Below are positions 37,572-64,000 of a stretch of 64,000 nucleotides of DNA, in pieces. The stretch comes from Chondrilla cf. caribensis (Eukaryota > Porifera > Demospongiae > Chondrillida > Chondrillidae): assembly GCA_964020155.1 (NCBI GenBank), contig OZ026566.1, positions 3,510,014-3,574,013 on the forward strand, written 5' to 3'. How positions within the stretch are numbered: the stretch's first letter is position 1; every line of letters begins with the position of its first letter. A model generated the notes under the pieces. It was not told the DNA's origin. It was given only the letters and a program-made list of their open reading frames with translations, and did no database searches. A program made the position numbers and the translations under genes.

Positions 37572-37912
37572 CACTCATCGCTTATCCTTACCTATTGTAC
37601 ACACTGTACACTTTTGCTAAACTTAAAAATTGCTGCTAATGACTTTATTATTTACTATAACATCACACTGAATCGAACTTTTGATAATTGTGTTACTTAA
37701 ATTCAAAGTGATAATGTTACGAAATCGTCTTTCAAATCCTTGCTAATTACTGAGGATAGTTCAGGTAGGACGTTTTCTCTTCACCACCCTTAATCATAGG
37801 CGCTAAGTGGCTAATACAAGCGCCCCCACAGCTTGTACAAATCATAGATATCGGCCTCTCCAAAATGGCTCCTAGGATTAGTGTTAACTCTTTTATAGTT
37901 ACTTGATAGCTG
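37572..37912. other. Spacer between the two PAQR copies
   Basis: It holds the 3' flank of copy A and the promoter region of copy B. No repeat or exon was recognised, and no clear AATAAA. Confidence 0.5.
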
Positions 37913-38974
37913 GTGGTATTTCGTAAAGAGATGGAAAGGAGATTGGAAAATAGTTTTTCGACCACGGAAGAAAGTAGACCTGGATTAGCATGTCAGGCTT
38001 GGTCTCGTTTGGCATCAGAAGACGTGACGGAGCAATACAAGGAACCGCATATTCAGACGTTGTACAGAAAACCAGGTTCATCGGCCGTTCAGTGTCTTGG
38101 CAGTCTTTTCCAGGGAACAAACGAAACCATCAACTTCTGGACTCATTTTGTAGCTCTGTTAGGACTTGTCTCCTACTTCCGGTATAGCTGTCCGGATTGT
38201 ATGGAAGACGGGGGCATTTTTAATCCGTACTGTTATCCCTTATACATGGCTATGGCCTCTATAAGCCTTTATCACATCATGAGCTGTATCGCTCATATAT
38301 TCTGTAGTATGTCTCCAAGGATAAGACACGTTTGTTTCTTTCTTGACTATGGTGCCATTTCTGTTTTTAGTATTGGTGCTGCTGTCTCGACTGGATTCTA
38401 TATGTTCCCCGAGCCAACGGGTATCCCGGTTGTAGACTCTAAGTTATTCTTTTTTACCATTAATTCATTTGTTTCAGTGTTGGCAACAATACTTTGTTGT
38501 GCCACAAGGCATCGCTGGAAGGAAACGAAGTACATCATACGAACAGTGGCTTTCATGCTTCCATTTTTTGCCGGCAACTTGCATGTAATGTACCGATCTG
38601 TTTCGTGTTGTTTTCTGGTTTCAAGTGAGTGTCACCCATCCCTCATATCAGCAGCCAATTGTTGGCTGTTTTATTTCTTTGCTGCCTTGTTTAATGGATC
38701 GCGCATACCTGAGCGATGGTATCCAGAGAAGTTCGACTTCATAGGACAAAGTCATCATTGGTTCCATGTTCTTACCAGTTTAGGGACTTTGGAGATGTAC
38801 CGAGCAAACCTCATTGAGGCCAACTACCGATGGATTCCCTCGAGCCAAGCCCAGCACATGACTGTAGCAGTGTGGTGGATCGGAGGGACTCTGCTGGTTG
38901 TCAGCATCACAGTTGTTTTCTTTGCTGTACAAATTGGACGAGATGGTCATTTGAAGTCAAAGAAAACAGACTAG
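37913..38974 (+). CDS. PAQR: Membrane progestin receptor-type PAQR, copy B
   Basis: Intronless frame of 353 residues, starting MVFRKEMERRLENSFST. From ASEDVTEQYKEPHIQTLYRK on it aligns with copy A along its full length. All zinc and helix marks are kept: YHIMSCIAH, FFLDYGAISVFS, SHHWFHVL. Blocks at about 38025-38200 and 38690-38935 are nearly identical to copy A at the DNA level. Helices 4-5 differ more (STGFYMFPEPTGIPVVDSK against PISFYMFPEPTGISLFDSK). This patchwork suggests tandem duplication with later gene conversion. Lack of introns in both copies suggests a retrocopied ancestor or an intron-poor ancestral gene. Confidence 0.87.
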   Translation: MVFRKEMERRLENSFSTTEESRPGLACQAWSRLASEDVTEQYKEPHIQTLYRKPGSSAVQCLGSLFQGTNETINFWTHFVALLGLVSYFRYSCPDCMEDGGIFNPYCYPLYMAMASISLYHIMSCIAHIFCSMSPRIRHVCFFLDYGAISVFSIGAAVSTGFYMFPEPTGIPVVDSKLFFFTINSFVSVLATILCCATRHRWKETKYIIRTVAFMLPFFAGNLHVMYRSVSCCFLVSSECHPSLISAANCWLFYFFAALFNGSRIPERWYPEKFDFIGQSHHWFHVLTSLGTLEMYRANLIEANYRWIPSSQAQHMTVAVWWIGGTLLVVSITVVFFAVQIGRDGHLKSKKTD

Positions 38975-39289
38975 TTTTATTCACGTATGTATTTATGTAA
39001 TTTTCATTAATTGTCAAAAATTAAATTCATCAGGTATCATTGTCTAGGATTATTAGTAACACACATTTCATATAGGTATAATTGTTTGTAATTCTGAATC
39101 TGATGTAGTATACATAACTGATCTTTAATTATTATATGTATATCTTTGATGATCTAACTGCTGTATATGTATATAATATGCCTGAATTTACTATAGAATG
39201 TAATATAATAACGGTTTTGTATTGCAATGAATATATCAAATTATAAAATATATATTTTCATTATAGTCCTAGATGTGACTAGGACTAAA
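38975..39289. other. 3' flank of PAQR copy B
   Basis: Strongly AT-rich, with many TATA and TTAT runs. No exon was seen. The satellite-related sequence starts at about 39290. Confidence 0.5.
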
Positions 39290-39663
39290 TTTCAATTTGA
39301 TTATTATCCACCTCGGCCTCTCCAGTGTCCATATTGATGCATCCTTTTGCATAGCTCATGAGAATGAGGGCGTGTCAAGATATTTCAGTAAGATCTAACT
39401 GTGAACGTATATTAATTTGTGAAAGAATTCTCATCTCTGTATGTGGTCCCTAACCCTAGCTACATTCGGAGGTGCTCAATATTTTATTTTTCAATGTATG
39501 GGAGAGAATAGGAGAATAAAATGCTAAGTGCTTTCTTGCATAACTCATGGGAATGGGGGCGTATTAGCTGGATATATTGCTAGACCTAGCTGATGGCATA
39601 AACTGTGCTGAAGGAATTCCTATCTATGACAAATGCAAGGATACATTGGATATTGGATATAGA

Positions 39664-42436
39664 TGGGACTTATTGCATAACTTAGTTCACATTCCCAATT
39701 AACTAGATTTGGTGAAAATATCAGGTTGATATCCCTCCTTTACCATGATGTATGCAAAATGGTGCCAAGGGTTTTTTCTCCTGTTCTCTCCCATACATTG
39801 ACTGTGGTGCAACGCCCAAAATTCGGCCATAGCACCACCTTGAATAACAAGAGTTACAAAGCACACAAAGCGATGGGACTTATTGCATAACTTAGCTGAC
39901 ATCCCCAGGTAGATCTGGTGAAAATATCGGGTTGACGCGCCTCCTCTCCCACGAGGTATGCAAAATGGTGCTAAGGGTTTTTTCCCCTATTCTCTCCCAT
40001 ACATTGACTGTGATGCAATGGCCAAAATTTGGCCATAGCACCACCTTGAATAACAAGAGTTACAAAGCACACAAAGAGGTGGGACTTATTGCATAACTTA
40101 GCTGACATCCCCAGGTAGATCTGGTGAAAATATCGGGTTGACGCGCCTCCTCTCCCACAAGGTATGCAAAATGGTGCTAAAGGTTTTTTTTCTCCTATTC
40201 TCTCCCATACATTGACTGTGGTGCAATGGCCAAAATTTGGCCATAGCACCATCTTGAATAACAAGAGTTACAAAGCACACAAAGAGATGGGACTTATTGC
40301 ATAACTTAGCTGACATCCCCAGGTAGATCTGGTGAAAATATCGGGTTGACACGCCTCCCCTCCCACGAGGTATGCAAAATGGTGCTAAGGGTTTTTTCTC
40401 CTATTCTCTCCCAATGGCATACATTGACTGTGGTGCAATGGCCAAAATTTGGCCATAGCACCACCTTCAATATCAAGAGTTACAAAGCACACAAAGAGGT
40501 GGGACTTATTGCATAACTTAGCTGACATCCCCAGGTAGATCTGGTGAAAATATCGGGTTGACATGCCTCCTCTCCCACAAGGTATACAAAATGGTGCTAA
40601 CTTAAAGGGTTTTTTCTCCTATTCTCCCATACATTGACTGTGGTGCAATGGCCAAAATTTGGCCATAGCACCACCTTGAATAACAAGAGTTACAAAGCAC
40701 ACAAAGAGATGGGACTTATTGCATAACTTAGCTCACATCCCCAGGTAGATCCGGTGAAAATATCGGGTTGACGCGCCTCCTCTCCCACGAGGTATGCAAA
40801 ATGGTGCTAAGGGTTTTTTCTCCTATTCTCTCCCATACATTGACTGTGGTGCAATGGCCAAAATTTGGCCATAGCACCACCTTGAATAACAAGAGTTACA
40901 AAGCACACAAAGAGGTGGGACTTATTGCATAACTTAGCTGACATCCCCAGGTAGATCTAGTGAAAATATCGGGTTGACATGCCTCCTCTCCCACGAGGTA
41001 TGCAAAATGGTGCTAAGGGTTTTTTCTCCTATTCTCTCCCAATGGCATACATTGACTGTGATGCAATGGCCAAAATTTGGCCATAGCACCACCTTGAATA
41101 ACAAGAGTTACAAAGCACACAAAGAGGTGGGACTTATTGCATAACTTAGCTGACATCCCCAGGTAGATCTGGTGAAAATATCGGGTTGACATGCCTCCTC
41201 TCCCACGAGGTATGCAAAATGGTGCTAAGGGTTTTTTCTCCTATTCTCTCCCATACATTGACTGTGATGCAATGGCCAAAATTTGGCCATAGCACCACCT
41301 TGAATAACAAGAGTTACAAAGCACACAAAGAGATGGGACTTATTGCATAACTTAGCTGACATCCCCAGGTAGATCTGGTGAAAATATCGGGTTGACGCGC
41401 CTCCTCTCCCACGAGGTATGCAAAATGGTGCTAAGGGTTTTTTCTCCTATTCTCTCCCATACATTGACTGTGATGCAATGGCCAAAATTTGGCCATAGCA
41501 CCACCTTGAATAACAAGAGTTACAAAGCACACAAAGAGATGGGACTTATTGCATAACTTAGCTGACATCCCCAGGTAGATCTGGTGAAAATATCGGGTTG
41601 ACGCGCCTCCTCTCCCACGAGGTATGCAAAATGGTGCTAAGGGTTTTTTCTCCTATTCTCTCCCATACATTGACTGGCACAGTGGTGCAATGGCCAAAAT
41701 TTGGCCATAGCACCACCTTGAATAACAAGAGTTACAAAGCACACAAAGCGATGGGACTTATTGCATAACTTAGCTCACATCCCCAGGTAGATCCGGTGAA
41801 AATATCGGGTTGACGCGCCTCCTCTCCCACGAGGTATGCAAAATGGTGCTAAGGGTTTTTTCTCCTATTCTCTCCCATACATTGACTGTGGTGCAATGGC
41901 CAAAATTTGGCCATAGCACCACCTTGAATAACAAGAGTTACAAAGCACACAAATAGATGGGACTTATTACATAACTTAGCTGACATCCCCAGGTAGATCT
42001 AGTGAAAATATCAGGTTGACGCGCCTCCTCTCCCACGAGGTATGCAAAATGGTGCTAAGGTTTTTTTCTCCTATTCTCTCCCATACATTGACTGGCACAG
42101 TGGTGCAATAGCCAAAATTTGGCCATAGCACCACCTTGAATAACAAGAGTTACAAAGCACACAAAGAGATGGGACTTATTGCATAACTTAGCTGACATCC
42201 CCAGGTAGATCTAGTGAAAATGTCGGGTTGACACGCCTCCTCTCCCACGAGGTATGCAAAATGGTGCTAAGGGTTTTTTCCCCTATTCTCTCCCATACAT
42301 TGACTGTGGTGCAATGGCCAAAATTTGGCCATAGCACCACCTTGAATAACAAGAGTTACAAAGCACACAAAGAGATGGGACTTATTGCATAACTTAGCTG
42401 ACATCCCCAGGTAGATCTGGTGAAAATATCGGGTCG
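39664..42436. repeat. 208-bp satellite array, about 13.3 copies
   Basis: GGGACTTATTGCATAACTTA recurs at 39665, 39875, 40081, 40289, 40501 and then about every 206-212 bp to 42378. Copies differ by a few substitutions and small indels (for example AATGGC added in some). Each unit carries a 17-bp near-palindrome, TGGCCAAAATTTGGCCA, and a block GTTGACGCGCCTCCTCTCCC. It has no coding capacity. Short frames reading into it (such as MSAKLCNKSH) are artefacts. Confidence 0.93.
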
Positions 42437-42599
42437 TCAATCTGATATAAATACCAGACCTAGCTGGGGACATGAACTAGCAATTGAAACAATTCTCATC
42501 TATGTATGTGGCCTGTAACACTATCTACATTCGTAGGTGCTTAATAATTTTTCAAGGCTCCCCTGTGTCCATATGTTACATATAATAATACATACTTTG

Positions 42600-44010
42600 C
42601 ATATACATCCCAATATAAGTACAATGCACTTTGTGGTGACCACTCAGGTGATTCCACATTCTGTTACTGGTCACCAGAGGCTGTCCAGTATCCATATCAA
42701 ACTTAACAACACAAATGCTTACACATGCACACCCTCCCGGATGTGCTATGGACCCCGTGGTGACCTGCAGCTAGAAAATGTCAACTTTTATCACTGGCCA
42801 CCACGGCCCGACAAGTGTCCATGTGATGCATCATAGCACAAGGACTGATTGACACCCTTTTGTAAGTACCTTAGACCTAGTGGTGACCAAAGAGAAGAGT
42901 TCTACTGTCACTCACATGTCCTCCTCAGTATCCATATGATATGTACATAATAATAAATATATGTTTTGCAAGTACACTCCAATGGAGGTAGTATAATATA
43001 GACCTCACAGTACTGGCTGAATACATTTACATTATTTTGATGGTCACCCCAGCCCACTGGGACTCTGTAAGACTGTAAGACTTGTACATCCCCTTTGTTA
43101 TTTGGGTACGCAGGTACAACATTACCAGCACAGAGGGAAATCACTAATACGGGATGAATTGATGGAATCTCTATAACAAGGAGACTGTCTTTCTCATGGT
43201 TTAGATATATAACAACAAGAATACTAATGTATGGATGTCCTCTGGAATGTGCTATATACGTACGTACAATCATGCACATCTTGTACGTGTTCAATTAAAT
43301 TAATCGTATATACTTTTGTATGAACATTCCAATATACGTATAGTGCACCTTGTGGTGATCACTCAGGTAATTTCACATTCCGTTGCTGGTCGCCAAGGGT
43401 TGCCCAGTGTCCATGACAAACTCACCAACACAGTTTGGGATGCATACACATCGTTCTGAGTGTGCTATAGGCCTCGTGGTGACAAGTAAAAAAATGTCAA
43501 ATTTTTGCGTTGTCACCACGGCCTCTCCTGTGTGCGTGTGATGCATCATAGCTCAAATACAGATGCACAGACACATTTCTGGAACTAGTACGGTCCTCTG
43601 ATAGCAAATTTGAAACATTTTCCTACCGACCAAAATTTCACCCCTGTGTGACACATAATAATGTATACACTTTTGTATGAACATTCCAATATACATGTAG
43701 TGCACCTTGTGGTGATCACTCAGGTAATTTCACATTCCGTTTCTGGTCACCAAGGGTTGCCCAGTGTCCATGACAAACTCACCAACACAGTTTCGGATGT
43801 ATTCACAATGTCCTGAGTGTGCTATAGGCCTCGTGGTGACACAAAAAAACGTCAATTTTTGAGTTGTCACCACGGCCTCTCCTGTGTGCGTGTGATGCAT
43901 TATAGCTCAAATACAGATGCACGAACACACTCCTGGAACTAGTACGGTCCTTTTAATTACAATAATGAACCGTTTTAATGCCGACCAAAATTCACCCCTG
44001 TAATAATAAT
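42600..44010. repeat. Second dispersed repeat family (about 330 bp), tandem pair plus diverged copy
   Basis: Units with GTGGTGATCACTCAGGTAAT, CCAGTGTCCATGACAAACTC and TTGTCACCACGGCCTCTCCT occur at about 43340-43650 and 43690-44000, with a diverged one at about 42630-42900. Further copies lie at about 44990-45310 and 46655-46970. The two halves contain complementary GTGGTGA/TCACCAC blocks, so each unit can fold back. Confidence 0.8.
43080..43206. repeat. Dispersed repeat shared with 47336-47437
   Basis: GGTACAACATTACCAGCA, then GAATCTCTATAACAAGGAGA and CTGTCTTTCTCA, are repeated with few changes in the usherin intron at 47336-47437, in the same orientation. Confidence 0.75.
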
Positions 44011-44043
44011 GTATTTACTTTTGTATATACGTTTTTTGTATAT

Positions 44044-46640
44044 CTTCCCGTATATTAAAAAAATAAACACCTCTGGATTTAGTCAGGGTTAGGGACTACC
44101 TATGGAGATGAACATTGTTTCATAAGGTAGTATACGTCCATAGCTAGGTTCTCATAAAATATCATGTTGACACGCCCCCTCTCCCATGAGCTACGCAAAA
44201 GGGGGCTTAACGTGTTTTGATCCTATACGTATAGGAGAGAAAACGCTAAGCACCTCTTTGCATAGCTCATGGGAGAGGGGGCATATCAGCTTGCTAATTT
44301 GGACAGAGCTAGTGGGAGATGTGAACTAACTTCTGAAACAATTCCCATCTCAATAGGTGGCCTATAACCCCAGTTACATTCGGAGGTGCTTAATATTTTT
44401 TCAATGTATGTGAGAGTATAGGAGAGAAAACGCTAAGCACCTTTTTGCATAGCTCATGGGAGAGGGGGGGTGTCAGCTTGATATCTTAACCAGAGCTAGT
44501 GGGAGACGTGAACTAACTTCTGAAACAATTCCCATCTCAATAGGTGGCCTGTAACCCCAGTTACATTCGGAGGTGCTTAATATTTTTTCAATGTATGTGA
44601 GAGTATAGGAGAGAAAACGCTAAGCACCTTTTTTCATAGCTCATGGGAGAGGGGGCGTGTCAGCTTGATATTTTAGACAAAGCTAGTGGGAGATGTGAAC
44701 TATCTTCTGAAACAATTCCCATCTCAATAGGTGGCCTGTAACCCCAGTTGCATTCGGAGGTGCTTAATATTTTTTCAATGTACGTATGGGAGAGTATAGG
44801 AGAGAAAACGCTAAGCACCTTTTTGCATAGTTCATGGGAGAGGGGGGGTGTCAGCTTGATATCTTAAACAGAGCTAGCCTGGGACGTGAACTAACTTCTG
44901 AAACAATTCCCATCTCAATAGGTGGCCTATAACCCCAGTTACATTTGGAGGTGCTTAATAATATGCATATACTTTGTATGTACATTCATATATAAGTGTA
45001 ATACACCTTGTGGTGATCACCTAAGCAATTTGAGATTTCTTTGCTTGTCACCAAGGGCTGCCTAGTGTCCATACCGAACTCACCAACTCAATTTCGTAAG
45101 CATTCTGATTGTCCTGAGTGTGCTATAAGCCTGGTGGTGACAAGCAAAAAAATGTCAATTTTTTGAGTTGTCACCACGGCCTCTCCTGTGTGCACGTGAT
45201 ACATCATAGCTCAAATCCGAATGCACAGACACACTCCTGGACCTAGTACCTACCTTTTGATAGCCAAAAAGATGCATTTTGATGTCGACCAAAATTCCCC
45301 CCAGTGTCACATATAATAATAATATTTTTTCAATGTATGGGAGAGTATAGGAGAGAAAACGCTAAGAAAATTTTTTCATAGCTCATGGGAGAGGGGGCGT
45401 GTCAGCTTGCTAATTTGGACAGAGCTAGTGGGAGACGTGAACTAACTTCTGAAACAATTCCCATCTCAATAGGTGGCCTGTAACCCCAGTTACAATCGGA
45501 GGTGCTTAATGTTTTTTCAATGTACATATGGGAGAGTACGTATGGGAGAGTACGTACCTTCCCATACATTAGAAAGTATTAAGCACCTCCGGATGTAGTT
45601 AGTGTTAGGGACTACCTACGGAGATGATAATTGTTTCATAAGGTAGTATAGTTCCATAGCTAGGTCTCCATAAAATATCATGATGACACGCTCCCTCTCC
45701 CATGAGCTACGCAAAAAGGTGCTTAACGTTTTGTGATCCTATACCTTCCCATACATTAAAATGTATTAAGCACCTCCGGATGTAGTTAGTGTTAGGGACT
45801 ACCTACAGAGATGATAATTGTTTCATAAGGTAGTATAGCTTCACAGCTAGGTCTCCATAAACTATCATGTTGACATACCCCCTCTCCCATGAGCTACACA
45901 AAAAGGTGCTTAACGCTTTTGGATACCTTCCCATACATTAAAAAAAATTAAGCACCTCCGGATGTAGTTAGTGTTAGGGACTACCTACGGAGATGAAAAT
46001 TGTTTCATAAGTTAGTATAGATCAACAGCTAGGTCTCCATGAATTATCAGGATGACACGCCCCCTCTCCCATGAGCTACGCAAAAAGGTGCTTAACGCTT
46101 TTTGATTTTATACCTTCCCATACATTAAAAAAATTAAGCACCTCCGGATGTAGTTAGTGTTAGGGACATGAAAATTGTTTCATAAGTTAGTTAGCTAGGT
46201 CTCCATAAAATATCATGTTGACACGCCCCCTCTCCCATGAGCTATGCTAAAAGGTGCTTAACGTTTTTTGATCCTATACCTTCCCATACATTAAAATGTA
46301 TTAAGCACTTCCGGATGTAGTTAGTGTTAGGGACTACCTACGGAGATGAAAATTGTTTCATAAGATAGTATAGGTCCACAGCTAGGTCTCCATAGAATAT
46401 CATGTTGACACACACCCTCTCCCATGAGCTACGCAAAAAGGTGCTTAATGATTTTTGATCCTATACGTACCTTCACATACATTACAAATATTAAGTACCT
46501 CCGGATGTTGTTAAGGATAGGGACCACCTACAGAGACGATAATTGATTCATGACGTAGTATACATATATAGCTATGTCTCCACAGATTATGATATTAACA
46601 CGCACCTTCTCCCATGAGCTATGCAAAAAGGTGCTTAAAG
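44044..46640. repeat. About 185-bp repeat units in both orientations, forming a large inverted arrangement
   Basis: Forward units (block GGAGAGAAAACGCTAAGCACC ... CATAGCTCATGGGAGAGG) start at about 44215, 44405, 44590, 44785 and 45330. Reverse-oriented units (TTAAGCACCTCCGGATGTAG ... CTCTCCCATGAGCTACGC) occur at about 44060, 45570, 45755, 45940, 46125, 46300 and 46480. The switch lies at about 45530-45560. The block GTTGACACGCCCCCTCTCCC is recognisably the same as in the 208-bp array at 39664-42436, so both arrays share an ancestor. Confidence 0.85.
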
Positions 46641-47168
46641 TTTGTCAAATTTTTCCCTTCGTCTTGTGGTGATCACTCAGGTAATTTCACATTCCGTTGC
46701 TGGTCACCAAGGGTTGCCCAGTGTCCATGACAAACTCACCAACACAGTTTTGGATGCATACACACCGTCCTGAGTGTGCTATAGGCCTCGTGGTGACAAG
46801 CAAAATATGTCAAATTTTTGAGTTGTCACCACGGCCTCTCCTGTGTGCGCGTGATGCATCATAGCTCAAATACAGATGATAAGACACACTCGTGGAACTA
46901 GTACGGTCCTCCTCATAGCAAATTTGATACTTTTTTCTGCCGACCAACATTTCACCCCTGTGTGACACAGTTGATGAATCATTATTATCAATACAATAAA
47001 ATAATTAGATCAGATATACAGTATACCTGTGTATTCTGCTCTGTGAAATACTTAATGTGATTACACTGAATTATTATGAGCATGTGGAGGTTGGGCTTGT
47101 AAAATGTCACACAGTGGGCAAACGTTCATGATATAACAAATTGGACGGAATAACCAGACAGGCTGTGC

Positions 47169-64000
<16,832 letters not shown>

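Noticed and set aside
36469..38120. Paired antisense frames beginning MFPGKDCQDTER in both PAQR copies
   Set aside because: They are shadows of the same conserved PAQR exon segment read on the other strand.
39664..42436. CRISPR-like array
   Set aside because: The whole 208-bp unit is repeated with no unique spacers, and the host is an animal.
39699..42473. Short minus-strand frames (MSAKLCNKSHLFVCFVTL type) as genes
   Set aside because: They repeat once per 208-bp satellite unit, and stops or shifts occur in most units.

Overview
The window is animal nuclear DNA. Coding sequence is broken by GT-AG introns, and the genes belong to metazoan families: a prominin, a TMEM132-like adhesion protein, a CatSper accessory subunit, a D-glutamate cyclase, two membrane-progestin-receptor-type PAQRs and an usherin. 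Very frequent CA/TG dinucleotide tracts, (CATA)n runs, short terminal-inverted-repeat elements and genes spaced less than 1 kb apart suggest a non-bilaterian marine invertebrate. A sponge is my best guess, but the sequence alone does not prove it. Nothing looks prokaryotic or viral.

Layout. 139-7145 (minus): prominin-like pentaspan protein; its 3' end lies beyond the left edge. 7764-26312 (minus): one six-exon gene, assembled here by matching reading phases. It encodes a single-pass membrane protein of about 4,290 residues: signal peptide, a small N-terminal domain, about 2,050 residues of Ser/Thr-rich repeats, a TMEM132-like core, a cohesin-like plus dockerin-like pair, a transmembrane helix and a long tail. 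26594-33935 (minus): CatSper delta/epsilon-like gene. It begins only 60-105 bp from the divergent D-glutamate cyclase gene at 33995-35518 (plus). 36444-37571 and 37913-38974 (plus): tandem intronless PAQR paralogues. 39290-46980: no gene; a compound satellite block with a 208-bp tandem array, then related units of about 185 bp in both orientations interleaved with a second family. 47169-64000 (minus): 3' two-thirds of an usherin gene, with about 32 FN3 domains, two laminin G domains, a cysteine-rich block, a transmembrane helix and a C-terminal PDZ ligand; its 5' end lies beyond the right edge.

The six families do not form one pathway. Prominin and usherin act on membrane protrusions and cilia-related structures, TMEM132 and usherin are adhesion-type surface proteins, and CatSper serves the sperm flagellum. 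Any functional link between neighbours is inference. Exon edges come from reading splice signals and matching phases; where phases do not match, a missing exon is stated.
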